DNA of 39,813 nt from the IMG/VR virus record IMGVR_UViG_3300036945_000164, positions 1-39,813 of that record; one strand, given 5' to 3'. Both the position numbers and the translations under genes were made by a program. The number at the start of each line of letters is the position of its first letter. Position 1 is the first letter of the stretch. Origin of the DNA: a virus. Below the pieces are notes generated by a model. The model saw nothing but the letters and a program-made list of their open reading frames with translations. It did no database searches and was not told the DNA's origin. Of the stretch, positions 20,673 to 31,036 are shown piece by piece.

Positions 20673-22418
20673 ATGTTATCAGTTAAGCAGATTGCGGCGC
20701 GTGTTGAGTCGCTCAAACACCGCGCACGCGAGCGCGATTCTAGACATGAAGATGTCCTAGCAGTACGTCGTGGTCAGATTTCTAGTGTATATCCAGATTT
20801 CTTTCCTGAAGGCGTAGATTCAAACGTAGTAGCAAACTTCATTGACATTGTTGCACGCGACCTATCAGAAGTAATGGCTCCGCTTCCCGCTATTAACTGC
20901 TCTGCTATTAATCAAGTAGAGGATAAATCACGTAAGTTTGCTGATACACGTACCCGTATTGCGGCAAACTACTTTATTAATTCGGATTTACAAGTGCAGA
21001 TGTATACTGGTGCAGACTGGTACATCACATTTGGTTTCGTCCCTTTCATTATTGAATTCGACGAAGAAGCAAAACTGCCACGCGTACGCATAGAAAACCC
21101 TGTAGGTGCTTACCCAGAGTATGACCGCTATGGGCGTTGCATTGCTTTTGCTAAGAAATACCGCATGACAATGGCAGAGTTGGTTGCTCAGTTCCCTGAG
21201 CATGAGGCTGGCATTCTTGGTGATGATGGTTATGACCAGGATATGAATGGCTACCTAACTGTTATTCGATACTACGATAAAGAGCAGTCTGTAATTTATA
21301 TTCCAGACCGTGGAAACTACGCAGTATCAACAGCGGCTAACCCGCTAAACAAGATGCTTGTTCATATCGCACGTCGCCCATCTGTAGATGGCGAGATGCG
21401 TGGACAGTTTGATGATGTACTTGGTATTCAGTTGCTTCGAAATCGATTTGCATTACTTGCAATGGAAGCAGCAGAGAAGTCAGTACAAGCACCACTCGTC
21501 TTGCCTAGCGATGTTCAGGAATTTGAGTTTGGTGGCGATGGAGTCATCCGCACAAATAATCCTGCTGGCGTTCGTCGCGTAGAACTTCCTATCCCTGCTG
21601 GTGCATTTAATGAACAGCAGATTCTACAACAGGAACTACGTACAGGAACACGCTATCCAGAATCACGTACTGGCAATGTTGATGCGTCAATCATTACTGG
21701 TCAGGGTGTGCAAGCACTCATGGGTGGATTTGATACGCAGGTTAAATCTGCTCAGGCTATCTTTGCCTCAGCACTTAAGAATGTTATTTCAATCTGCTTT
21801 GAAGTTGATGAAAAAATCTTCGACGAAAAGAAAACAATTCGTGGCGTAGATGCTGGTGCTCCATATGCACTTGAGTACACACCATCCAAGAATATTAAGG
21901 GTGACTATTCTGCGGATGTACGCTACGGCATGCTGGCTGGACTTAATCCAGCACAGGGACTTATTTTTATGCTTCAAGCATTGGGTGGCGATTTAATTTC
22001 TGTTGACTTGGCTCAACGAGAAATGCCGTTTGGCATTAACGTCACACAGGAACAAGAGAAGATTGAAGTTGAAAAACTTCGCAAGGCTCTCATTGGTTCT
22101 CTGCAAGCATATACACAAACAATTCCACAAATGGCTTCTCAGGGACAAGACCCTCTACCTATCATTCAGAAGATTGCTTTGGCAATCAAGGGACGTAAAG
22201 AGGGTAAACAAATTGAGGATGTTATTGAGGAAGTGTTTACACCAGAGAATCCTCCTGCTGGAACTCCAGTTGAGCAACCCGTCCCCTCTGCTCCTGGCGC
22301 TCCAGTAGGAGGCGCTCCTGCACAAGGACGACCAGATTTGCAAATGCTTCTTAGCCGCTTGAGTTCAAATGGTGAAGCATCAGGCTCGGCACAGATTAGA
22401 CAACAACAAGTACTGTAG
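20673..22418 (+). CDS. Portal protein
   Basis: 581 residues. Position directly after the terminase, length, and the overall pattern fit phage portals: an N-terminal helical part with ESLKHRARERDSRHEDVLAV, an NFIDIVARDLSEVMAP helix, strand-rich middle with YITFGFVPFIIEFDEE, and a long stem-like helix (LLRNRFALLAMEAAEKSV). The C-terminal 70 residues are Pro/Gly/Gln-rich. The portal forms the dodecameric DNA gate at one capsid vertex and contacts the terminase. The family subgroup cannot be assigned by eye. Confidence 0.82.
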   Translation: MLSVKQIAARVESLKHRARERDSRHEDVLAVRRGQISSVYPDFFPEGVDSNVVANFIDIVARDLSEVMAPLPAINCSAINQVEDKSRKFADTRTRIAANYFINSDLQVQMYTGADWYITFGFVPFIIEFDEEAKLPRVRIENPVGAYPEYDRYGRCIAFAKKYRMTMAELVAQFPEHEAGILGDDGYDQDMNGYLTVIRYYDKEQSVIYIPDRGNYAVSTAANPLNKMLVHIARRPSVDGEMRGQFDDVLGIQLLRNRFALLAMEAAEKSVQAPLVLPSDVQEFEFGGDGVIRTNNPAGVRRVELPIPAGAFNEQQILQQELRTGTRYPESRTGNVDASIITGQGVQALMGGFDTQVKSAQAIFASALKNVISICFEVDEKIFDEKKTIRGVDAGAPYALEYTPSKNIKGDYSADVRYGMLAGLNPAQGLIFMLQALGGDLISVDLAQREMPFGINVTQEQEKIEVEKLRKALIGSLQAYTQTIPQMASQGQDPLPIIQKIALAIKGRKEGKQIEDVIEEVFTPENPPAGTPVEQPVPSAPGAPVGGAPAQGRPDLQMLLSRLSSNGEASGSAQIRQQQVL

Positions 22419-22428
22419 GAGGGGAATC

Positions 22429-22677
22429 ATGGCAGCAGCACGCAAGAAGCCAGTACGCAGAGCAAAAGTAGCAACCGTACTTAATGATGATTACTCCATG
22501 TTGGAAAAACATTGTATTGCAATTAACGAATACTTTAAGGCACTACGCGTAGCAGGTTTTTCAGAGGCTGTTGCACTTGCGATGATTCAAGATGTTGAGT
22601 CTTATCCTGACTGGATTATTCCAGACCTACCAAATAAAATTGATAATATTCCATACGACGATGAGGATGATGACTAA
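22429..22677 (+). CDS. Small hypothetical protein of the head module
   Basis: 82 residues from the ATG at 22429, chosen for the strong AGGAGGGG site upstream. The N-terminus is basic (ARKKPVRRAKVA), the middle helical (HCIAINEYFKALRVAGFSEA), and the end very acidic (YDDEDDD). The TAA overlaps the next ATG (TAATG). No family is recognised, and its place suggests a structural or assembly accessory. Confidence 0.6.
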   Translation: MAAARKKPVRRAKVATVLNDDYSMLEKHCIAINEYFKALRVAGFSEAVALAMIQDVESYPDWIIPDLPNKIDNIPYDDEDDD

Positions 22678-23099
22678 TGGCTGAAACAAGAGGCGGATAC
22701 CGCAAGCCAATGAACCCAGCACCCACATCAGGTCCTGGTGCGCTATCACAGCGCACAGACGGTGGACCAGCACAAGGTGCTAAGTATATTTCTGGACTAC
22801 CTTATGGTGAAGGTCGCTCAACATATGACCAGCAAACTGCTGCTCCTATGGCTGCTGGTGCACCAACACCTAAGCCACCAGTAATGGAATTACCTACACC
22901 TTTGATGGCTCCAACAAGTCGTCCAGATGAGCCAATTACTTCTGGCATTAATATGGGTGCAGGACCAGGTTCTGAAGTTATGATGGACCGACCATCTAAT
23001 AACAAGACACTTGCTGATACTTTACGTGAACTTATTCGCTTTGACCCTAGTGGAGACACAGAACTTATTTATAGAACTCTTGTTGACGAAGGATACTAA
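22677..23099 (+). CDS. Pro/Gly-rich hypothetical structural-module protein
   Basis: 140 residues. The first 110 are Pro/Gly/Ala/Thr-rich and likely disordered (PAPTSGPGALSQ, AAPMAAGAPTPKPP). The last 30 contain a probable helix (NKTLADTLRELIRF) and end TLVDEGY. It is linked by TAATG overlaps to both neighbours. Such proteins lie between portal and large internal proteins. No function can be assigned. Confidence 0.6.
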   Translation: MAETRGGYRKPMNPAPTSGPGALSQRTDGGPAQGAKYISGLPYGEGRSTYDQQTAAPMAAGAPTPKPPVMELPTPLMAPTSRPDEPITSGINMGAGPGSEVMMDRPSNNKTLADTLRELIRFDPSGDTELIYRTLVDEGY

Positions 23100-26000
23100 T
23101 GGCAACAAAAGTTAATTACATTGTAAGCAAACTTAGTCCTAATATTTATTCAGCAGCACAACAGGCTAATCTTCCAGCAGGTCAAGTCTCACAACTTGAG
23201 CAACTTGGCTGGACTGTAGACAAGAACCGTAGTCTTATGAAACTTCCTTCTGAGGAAGGACGTAAGCAGTTTTCTTCTCTTGCGCCAGAAATTCAAGAAA
23301 AGATTAAGTTTTTGTACCCAGATGCTGACTATGCAAAAGACCCAGAAACATTTGGCGACAAAGTTATAGGTGCTATTGGCTTTACAGCCAAGACTGCAGC
23401 ATCTCCTTTGCTGGGTCTATTCAAAGTAATGGGTGCATATAACCGTGTAATTAATACACCATACCTTGTTGGACGACAGGTAGCACAAGGAAAAGATTTA
23501 TTTAGTGTCAAGACTCTTAAAGATGCTTGGGATGGCAAGAACATTTACGACCAAGGCGCTCTTAAAGAAGCAATGTCTGCGTTTGGTGAAACAGATGTAA
23601 AGGTTGCACAAGGTCTTATTGCTGGCTTAAAGCCAGGACAGATTGTTGAGCAGTACGGTGAAGTAGACCAGGCTTTGCTTAAGTCACTTCAGAAGGCTTA
23701 CAACGACCCAGATTCATTCAAGCAAATACTCGACGGTGTTAAGTACGCACAGGTTTCACCTGGTCGTGACATTGCTCGTATGTTTGACAGCAAGCCGTTA
23801 AAGGCTAACTTGCATCAAGATTACATTGATGGCAAAACAAAAAACATTTCTGGCGCTATCGACTTTATGTACCAGTTGGCTATTGACCCGCTTACTTATG
23901 TAAGTGGTGGTCTATCCAAGTTACCTGTTCTTGGTTCTAAGTTTATGTCACGTGGTGACAGACTTACTCAGACAATTGCAGAGCGCGGTACTGCTGGAGT
24001 GCGTGATATTTTCCGCACAGAACCAGATGTAGTTAAACTATGGGATGAAGGTATTGGCAAGGCTGTTAAGAAGATTGCAGATGCTCCAACTACAGCAGAA
24101 AAAACTGTCGCACGTCGCGAACTAGGAAATAACTTTCCTGGTTACAACAACGATGAAGCAATTGACATGCTTGTTCGTAATGAAATTTACGATGCAAAGG
24201 CAGCGGTTAACTACTTTTCTGAAGTTGAGAACGTACCGCTACTGCTATCTGGCAAGGTAGATGGAGTTCAGTACTTCCGTAATGGTATTGCTACTGCTCG
24301 TAACCAGCGCCGACTAGAGTCTGGCGTATCACGTTATGTAGATTCTTTCTTTAATCCAGCAAAGTCAACTGATGATATTGAAAAGCAGGGGAAGGATGCA
24401 TGGGAAATCTTTACCAAAGTAGGTAAGGACGAGAATGCAATTGTTCCTGAAGAGATTACAGAAATAAAGAAGTTCTGGAATCAAATGTCTAAGCGAGAAA
24501 AAATCGCTCAGAAGTTTGGTCGCACAACACAGGGTCGCTATATTATGATTGGCGAAGACTCTATGAAGACTGCGGATGTTGCCCGTGATACATTCCGCCA
24601 GATTGTTCCTAGAGATGTTGCAGATTTCCTTACTTATAAGTTTGTTCGTGCAGATGCTAACGACCAGATTGTTATTTTGCGTAACACTTACTTTGCAATT
24701 ATGCAGAAGTATGGTCTAGACGGACACCCAAAGGGCATGGAACTTATTGAGAAGACTCTCAAGAGTAAGTTTGGTGATAAAGAAGGTCTAGCAGTTGTAT
24801 CTAAACTAGAAGTAAACCCTAAGTTTGCTGATGAAGTTGAGATGACAGGGCTTAAGCGCCATGATTCTGGACTAGAATATGAAACTTCTGGCATCATTCA
24901 CCCATTCCAAGAAGCAAAAGGTGTTGCATCTCTAGACTTTATGGAGATTGCAGAGACTGTTGCTAACATTAAGAGCAAGAAGAACTTGCTTATGGCTATG
25001 GGTGGCGCTACACAGTCACACACTGCAGGTGAATTCGTAAATGCTTGGTCATTGCTGACACTTTTCCCACGTCTGGGTATTCGAAGTGGTATTGATGAAG
25101 GAATTATGTTCCTACTTACAGCACCAGGTGCTGATATATTCCGTTACGCTACACGTCAAGGACATAAACTAGGCAAGATTGCTACAGCACACACTGGAAG
25201 CAAGCATGCTGAAGGTTTACGCTCTAGTCTTGCTGGTGTAACTGGTACTCGCGCATCTGATGCGCTATCAATTGAGCGTCGTTTACAGATTCGTAGTGAA
25301 CTTGCTGATAGTAAGGGCATTAGTGAAGACCTTCTTAGTAAGATTGACGTTGCCACTGCAAATGCCAAGGAAGCAACACGTTTATTCCATGGTGCAGACT
25401 CAGAAGAGGCACAGTATCTCGTAGAAGGACTTGCTCATGGAGCCCATATCCTTAGTTCAACAGCACGTTCTATGGCTGGTTCAGCATCACTAACAGGTCG
25501 TATCGCTGATGATGTTGTTGAGAATCTAATCGATATGAACAACTTTGATTTGATGCTCAAGGACCTTGATGTTGTATCTGGTAAAACAGATAACGTGCTT
25601 AGCACGTATGACCTAGATAGAGCATCTATCCTTAATGGTCGTGGTGTAGCAGTAGTTCACTTTGAGAACTTTATTAAGCGTTTCTATGGAAACCGTAAGC
25701 AGTTAAAGGGTACAAAGGGTGACAGAACATTTGACCCAGCCCGTAACTTCCTAGAGAACAATGCACTAGAGACAACTGCTGACTTCCGTCGCGCTAAAGA
25801 GCAAGCATTATCAGCAATTGGTATTGAGCGTAATGCTGATTTGGGGCGTGCTATTGGTGATGATGCTTTAGATTCAGTATCTAAGAACGTAGCATGGGTA
25901 ATCAAGGATGTAGACGCTGTAAATGAATTCATTAAGATGTCTTCTCGCTCAAGCGAACTTATGCAGCGTGGTGTTCCACGTGCAGAGATTGTTGCTGACC

Positions 26001-28174
26001 AAGTAGACCGTGTTCTTCTTGACCTATATCAGACATTCCACGGTTCTTCAAATAACTTTAACACTGGTCTATATAACCTTATTAAGTCACGCCAAAAAGA
26101 CTTAACGGATTTAGAAGTAGAAAAACTTATAACTGTTCCAGATAAGTTGCGTCGAGCAACTAAGTCTCTTACATTTGATGAGTTTGAAAAGGCTACTAAG
26201 GGCTATCAGCCAACAGGTCGCATGTACTCTCAGTTAAACATTGAGGGTCTTACTGATATGGAGAATGTCTATAAGCGTCTAGGTAATGATGCCTTTTCAT
26301 TTATGGACCGTCAGGTTACAGAGATGTTCCGTCAGCCAGCAGTTATGATTGCGTATACACGTATTCGTAAGAACCTATCTAAACTACAGGCAGAAGAAGA
26401 AGCCAAAGTTCTTGCACAGTTTATGAAGAACAACGGTGGCACTGGTCGTCGCGGTATTGATGCACTTAAAGAAGATATTAAAGAACAGGTTACTCGTAAG
26501 TATGTCGAGATTGCTATCAATCAGGCTACAGATACAGTTCTAAAGTACGCAGATAACCCACTTATTAGAACTAACTTTGCTCTATCTGCTCGTAACGTAG
26601 GTCGCTTCTATCGTGCAACAGAAGACTTCTGGCGTAGAACATACCGTCTACAGGATGTAGCACCACGTGTTCTATACCGTATGCGTCTAGCGCATCTTGG
26701 TCTTAACTCTGCTGGCATGATTTATTCAGATGCTAAGGGCGACCCATATGTAATGATGCCTATGGATGACATTATCTTTAAGACAGTTGATGGAACTATC
26801 CGTAACCTTACTGGTGAAGGTGCGTTCCAACAGCCAATCTTTAATGACTTCACATTGAAGTTGAAACTTGCTAACCCATCGTTCTCACCAGATGCTGGTT
26901 TGCCTACACTATCAGGTCCAATTGCTGCACTTGGCGTGCTTGGAATGAAGTCTGTTCTAGGTAGAACTGGTGCAACTGGACAGAAGGCTGCAGAAGAATT
27001 AGATAACCTTGCTCTTGGAAACATTGGCGAAGGCATGGATATTGTTCGTGCTCTTGTTCCATCTTCATTGCAGAAGGTATGGAAGATTGTAGATGCAAAC
27101 GAGAAGGATAAGCAGGAATCAACTGCTGCTATGCAGGCTATTGCATACAACGCATCTCAAGGACGTATGCTTGGACCTAATGCAACACAGGAAGAGAAGT
27201 ACGAATACCTAAAGAATATCCGTATTTCTGCTCACAACATTATTGCTATGAAGTCAGCACTTGGATTATTTGCACCAATTGCTCCATCTATGCAGGAAAG
27301 CATAGGAGTTCCAGACTATCTTAAGGAAGTCGGAATTGTTACACTACGTGCAGAGTTCTTTGACCTAGTAGATGCAGTCACAAAGAAGTACGGTGGAGAT
27401 GTACAAGACCCGTATGAATTAGCACTTGCTACATTTATGGGTAAGTACCCAGGCAAGTTGGTATATACAATTGCCCGTGATGAGAAGACAACTAAGGTAC
27501 AGATTCAAAAGACTAAGGCACTTAAGGATTGGGCTCTTGGCAACAAGGCTACAATTGACAAGTATGGTCAGGCTGCATTTATTCTTGCTCCACGTAGTGG
27601 TGAGTTTGATGCTGCTACATATGCTTGGCTAGAGGCTGCAGACCTATTGCAGGATAAGACGGTTGAGAAGTACTTTGTTGACGTAATGGTAGGTCAAGAT
27701 AAGCAGGCTTACTACAACATTGCACGTGACGAGAAGCGTCTGCTTGGTCAGACTATAAGCAGTACGGCACGTAAGGCTATTATTGAAGAGGCTACAGCAA
27801 AGCGTAAGATGCTTAAGGCATCTAACCCACTGCTTGAGGCTTCACTTACTGCTGGTGGTAACGAGATTGCTACTGAAGAAGAGATGCTCGACAGTCTTGA
27901 AGAGATGCTAGCAAATACCAGTATTGAAGTTAAATCTGGAACACGTTCTAAGTTGCTGATTCTTACAAACCAAATGCGTTCATTTGTCAATATGTCAAAG
28001 GACCCTGCTGCTCGTAATGCAGAAAACTTCACACAACTAAAGCGTGACCGTAAGTTGGCTATCGAACAGATGATTGCTGAACTTGCAACACAAGACCTAA
28101 GTGTTAAGGAAGCAAACCGCGCTATATTTAGTGCAATTCTTGATTATTACTCACGCGATTCATACACATCATAA
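23099..28174 (+). CDS. Very large putative internal virion / DNA-ejection protein
   Basis: 1691 residues, the largest gene in the window. It begins MATKVNYIVSKLSPNIY. A Gly/Ala-rich segment (about 80-130: GAIGFTAKTAASPLLGLFKV) is followed by long helical stretches through most of the chain. No peptidase, lysozyme or ATPase motif is obvious. No signal peptide is present. With the 500- and 409-residue genes behind it, it has the place and size of podovirus ejection proteins, which leave the capsid with the DNA. A polyvalent or tape-measure-like protein is the alternative. Confidence 0.5.
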   Translation: MATKVNYIVSKLSPNIYSAAQQANLPAGQVSQLEQLGWTVDKNRSLMKLPSEEGRKQFSSLAPEIQEKIKFLYPDADYAKDPETFGDKVIGAIGFTAKTAASPLLGLFKVMGAYNRVINTPYLVGRQVAQGKDLFSVKTLKDAWDGKNIYDQGALKEAMSAFGETDVKVAQGLIAGLKPGQIVEQYGEVDQALLKSLQKAYNDPDSFKQILDGVKYAQVSPGRDIARMFDSKPLKANLHQDYIDGKTKNISGAIDFMYQLAIDPLTYVSGGLSKLPVLGSKFMSRGDRLTQTIAERGTAGVRDIFRTEPDVVKLWDEGIGKAVKKIADAPTTAEKTVARRELGNNFPGYNNDEAIDMLVRNEIYDAKAAVNYFSEVENVPLLLSGKVDGVQYFRNGIATARNQRRLESGVSRYVDSFFNPAKSTDDIEKQGKDAWEIFTKVGKDENAIVPEEITEIKKFWNQMSKREKIAQKFGRTTQGRYIMIGEDSMKTADVARDTFRQIVPRDVADFLTYKFVRADANDQIVILRNTYFAIMQKYGLDGHPKGMELIEKTLKSKFGDKEGLAVVSKLEVNPKFADEVEMTGLKRHDSGLEYETSGIIHPFQEAKGVASLDFMEIAETVANIKSKKNLLMAMGGATQSHTAGEFVNAWSLLTLFPRLGIRSGIDEGIMFLLTAPGADIFRYATRQGHKLGKIATAHTGSKHAEGLRSSLAGVTGTRASDALSIERRLQIRSELADSKGISEDLLSKIDVATANAKEATRLFHGADSEEAQYLVEGLAHGAHILSSTARSMAGSASLTGRIADDVVENLIDMNNFDLMLKDLDVVSGKTDNVLSTYDLDRASILNGRGVAVVHFENFIKRFYGNRKQLKGTKGDRTFDPARNFLENNALETTADFRRAKEQALSAIGIERNADLGRAIGDDALDSVSKNVAWVIKDVDAVNEFIKMSSRSSELMQRGVPRAEIVADQVDRVLLDLYQTFHGSSNNFNTGLYNLIKSRQKDLTDLEVEKLITVPDKLRRATKSLTFDEFEKATKGYQPTGRMYSQLNIEGLTDMENVYKRLGNDAFSFMDRQVTEMFRQPAVMIAYTRIRKNLSKLQAEEEAKVLAQFMKNNGGTGRRGIDALKEDIKEQVTRKYVEIAINQATDTVLKYADNPLIRTNFALSARNVGRFYRATEDFWRRTYRLQDVAPRVLYRMRLAHLGLNSAGMIYSDAKGDPYVMMPMDDIIFKTVDGTIRNLTGEGAFQQPIFNDFTLKLKLANPSFSPDAGLPTLSGPIAALGVLGMKSVLGRTGATGQKAAEELDNLALGNIGEGMDIVRALVPSSLQKVWKIVDANEKDKQESTAAMQAIAYNASQGRMLGPNATQEEKYEYLKNIRISAHNIIAMKSALGLFAPIAPSMQESIGVPDYLKEVGIVTLRAEFFDLVDAVTKKYGGDVQDPYELALATFMGKYPGKLVYTIARDEKTTKVQIQKTKALKDWALGNKATIDKYGQAAFILAPRSGEFDAATYAWLEAADLLQDKTVEKYFVDVMVGQDKQAYYNIARDEKRLLGQTISSTARKAIIEEATAKRKMLKASNPLLEASLTAGGNEIATEEEMLDSLEEMLANTSIEVKSGTRSKLLILTNQMRSFVNMSKDPAARNAENFTQLKRDRKLAIEQMIAELATQDLSVKEANRAIFSAILDYYSRDSYTS

Positions 28175-28183
28175 GAGGACTAA

Positions 28184-29686
28184 ATGGCAACTATAGATAA
28201 AGCAACTGCGGCTAATCTGCTTCAGTGGGCTGATAGGCAACTTGCATCCAATGGTGGCAATAGTCGTCCATCAAACTGGGATAAGGCAACTGCCCCATTC
28301 ATTATTGGTAAGTATGGAACATGGCAAGAAGTTTATGATGCTGCCTATAAAATGTATATTGACTCAGGCGCTACGGTAGAAGAAGCACGCCAGAGCACAC
28401 CTATTAAGGCTAAGAGCGATGCTGCAAAGCAGAAGAAGGCTGATGTAACTGCTGCAGAAGCAGAAGCAATCAATGACCCATTCGGTGCTAACATTAAAAA
28501 ATACACCCTAGGTGTTAATACAGATGAGAACGGCGCACAAGAAGTGCGTGGAATGGAACCTGGTTCAAACACAGCGGTTCCTATGTATATCTATACATCT
28601 GCTGGTGTTAATTTTAATAAGCCTACTGGCTTGGGACGACCAAGCAAGGCTATAAAGACAGACAATAGTCTCTCTTTCTCTACAGACTATAACGCTGTAC
28701 GCGACAAGATTCTTCTTGATGCACGTGTTACACCTGGTGGTTTAGATGCACTATTTACAAAGTTGTACAACACTGGTGGAATTAGCAAAGAAACATACAA
28801 TGCTAAGAACATCTCTGCTGCAGACTTTGGTAAGTCGCTTAAGTATCTAGTTGACCAATACTCAATTAAGGCTGTAAATGACTATACAGTTTATGGCAAG
28901 ACAGAGCCATTAACATTTAGCACATTCCTTGATACAGAGTTTAAGGGTGCTAAAACATCTAAGACTACATATGACATGGTTCAGACCACACGTCAAGATG
29001 CGGCAGATGAGGCTAACCAGTTCTTTATGCAGTACTTTGGTCGAGGTGCGACAAAGGCTGAACATGATGAGTACTACAAGATGCTTCATGCTGCTGAGTC
29101 AAAGGCTGTTCGATACACAACGACAACCGAATCTGGCTCAGTAAGCAAGGGGCAATTGCTTACAGATACAGACCGTACTCTTATTATGGGCAAGGTTGCT
29201 GGCAGTGCATTAAAGGGAACTGACATAGACACGCTTATGAAAAGTGGTGCTGCTGCTTCTCAAAATGTTGATTACATTATGGAGACTGCCAACCAATACG
29301 GTATCCGTCTATCACGTGAACAGGCTATGAACTATGTAGCCAACAACCTACGCACTGGTCAAGATATTAACTCAACAAAGCAGAAGATTGTTGAGATTGC
29401 TAAGTCTAATTACAAGGGTATCGCTGACAAGATTAGCGAGAACGTCAGTGTTAAGGAACTTGCTGGCAACTACCTATGGCAGAAGGCTAAGACACTTGAA
29501 CTATCAGAGGACACAATGGATGTTTTTGATGCAGATATTCAAGATGCAGTCAATGGAACTATGACCATGACAGAATTTAATAAGAAACTACGTCAGAACC
29601 CAGCATGGGCTAAAACAAAGAATGCTAAGGAAGAGGCTGCAAACTATGCAACAGATATCCTTAAGTCATTCGGATTGATGGCATAA
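28184..29686 (+). CDS. Putative internal virion / ejection protein (500 residues)
   Basis: 500 residues. A short N-terminal Asn/Ser-rich part is followed by Ala-rich helices (AAKQKKADVTAAEAEAI). A beta-rich section comes next (VPMYIYTSAGVNF). The second half is helical with QFFMQYFGRGATKAEHDEYY, a motif pattern resembling substrate-like loops in other ejection-type proteins. AAGAGGACTAA precedes the ATG, and its stop overlaps the next start (TAATG). Role is inferred from order (portal, three large proteins, scaffold, capsid). Confidence 0.45.
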   Translation: MATIDKATAANLLQWADRQLASNGGNSRPSNWDKATAPFIIGKYGTWQEVYDAAYKMYIDSGATVEEARQSTPIKAKSDAAKQKKADVTAAEAEAINDPFGANIKKYTLGVNTDENGAQEVRGMEPGSNTAVPMYIYTSAGVNFNKPTGLGRPSKAIKTDNSLSFSTDYNAVRDKILLDARVTPGGLDALFTKLYNTGGISKETYNAKNISAADFGKSLKYLVDQYSIKAVNDYTVYGKTEPLTFSTFLDTEFKGAKTSKTTYDMVQTTRQDAADEANQFFMQYFGRGATKAEHDEYYKMLHAAESKAVRYTTTTESGSVSKGQLLTDTDRTLIMGKVAGSALKGTDIDTLMKSGAAASQNVDYIMETANQYGIRLSREQAMNYVANNLRTGQDINSTKQKIVEIAKSNYKGIADKISENVSVKELAGNYLWQKAKTLELSEDTMDVFDADIQDAVNGTMTMTEFNKKLRQNPAWAKTKNAKEEAANYATDILKSFGLMA

Positions 29687-30915
29687 TGGCACGTTTAGCA
29701 ATGGATGGTGGTAGTTCCACTTCGCTTAATGCGACTAAGTCTAAGCAACAGATAGCAACTGAGGCTGCGTACACAACTGCTGCAAATGCTGCTGCAAAGA
29801 ATCCTACACAGGCAAATAAGAATGCAGTTAAAGATGCATATACTGCTAAGGTTTCTGCACAGTCTCCTGCTATTGACTATGCTCAGATTATTAAAGATGC
29901 TCAAGATATTTCTAAGTCTATCGACACAACAATAGAAGAGATTAGAACAAATACTGCTGCTGTAAATGTTGCTGGTGAAGCCGCTGGAGTAATCTCTCAG
30001 TCAATGGGTGGTGTTCCTTGGAGCCCAATTACAAGTGTCGAGCCTAAGCAGCGTTCTAAAGAAACAGAAGATGCCTATGCACTTCTTGAAGAAGTCTTTC
30101 GTTCATACGGTCTAGAAACACTTGTTCCTGTAATCCGTGGCTACATGGAGCAGGACCTTGGTGTTGAGCAGGCTAAGTTAAAGTTGAAGACAGAGCAGGC
30201 TTACAAGGATAGATTCAAAGGTAACGACCTACGTCTATCTAAGGGACTCAATGTTATTGATGAGGCTTCATATCTAGAACTAGAAAATGATTACTCCGAA
30301 ACCCTTCGTTCGTATGGTTTATCAGATTACTTTGGAGTGGCTGTAGATTCTACATCTCGCCTTGCTCGCCAACAGAAGATGGCTGACGTAATTGGTAACG
30401 ACATCTCTGCAGTTGAATTCAAATCACGCATCTCAACTGCTATATCACGTGTGCAGAATGCAGATGCTAATACTAAGGATGCATTTAAAGCACTATACGG
30501 AATTAATGACTCTGACCTAGTTAAGTACTTCCTAGACCCTACACAGGGTTCAGAACAACTTAAGACTAAGGCTACCGCTGCTGAGATTAGCGGTGCTGCA
30601 GTAAGTGCTGGTCTATCTGGAACATCACTTGGTACTGCAGAAGAACTTGCACGACTTGGTATTGATAAGGCTGAGGCAATTGCTGGTTACGGAACTATCT
30701 CTGGCTATCTACCACAGGCTGAATTCCTTGGTCAGATATATGACGAAAGTGGTATCAAGTATGACCGCACAGCAGCAGAGGCTGAAGTATTCAAAGGCAC
30801 TGCATCTGAGAAGCGTAAGCGCGAAAGATTGGCAGCACTTGAAGAAGCACAGTTTGGCGGAGCATCTGGTCGCTTAAGAACAGGACAGTCGTCAGGTAAT
30901 TCTGGCGCATTTTAA
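29686..30915 (+). CDS. Putative internal virion / ejection protein (409 residues)
   Basis: 409 residues, mostly helical. The first 100 are Ala/Thr/Asn-rich (TAANAAAKNPTQANKNAV). A charged helical middle part follows (AYALLEEVFRSYGLETLV). The chain ends with KRKRERLAALEEAQFGGA and a Gly/Ser-rich tail. Phrases FRSYGL and LRSYGL occur twice, suggesting a repeated unit. It closes the run of three large genes before scaffold and capsid genes. Assignment is from context. Confidence 0.45.
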   Translation: MARLAMDGGSSTSLNATKSKQQIATEAAYTTAANAAAKNPTQANKNAVKDAYTAKVSAQSPAIDYAQIIKDAQDISKSIDTTIEEIRTNTAAVNVAGEAAGVISQSMGGVPWSPITSVEPKQRSKETEDAYALLEEVFRSYGLETLVPVIRGYMEQDLGVEQAKLKLKTEQAYKDRFKGNDLRLSKGLNVIDEASYLELENDYSETLRSYGLSDYFGVAVDSTSRLARQQKMADVIGNDISAVEFKSRISTAISRVQNADANTKDAFKALYGINDSDLVKYFLDPTQGSEQLKTKATAAEISGAAVSAGLSGTSLGTAEELARLGIDKAEAIAGYGTISGYLPQAEFLGQIYDESGIKYDRTAAEAEVFKGTASEKRKRERLAALEEAQFGGASGRLRTGQSSGNSGAF

Positions 30916-31036
30916 AATCCCTAGACGGACCGACTAGCCCCGTCAGGCGTAAAAGACTAGGAGTAGAAGCCAGCCCATTTCCCCGAATGGTCACTGTGGT
31001 CTGCGAAACTAAACAACAATAGAAGGGTGGGTTGCT

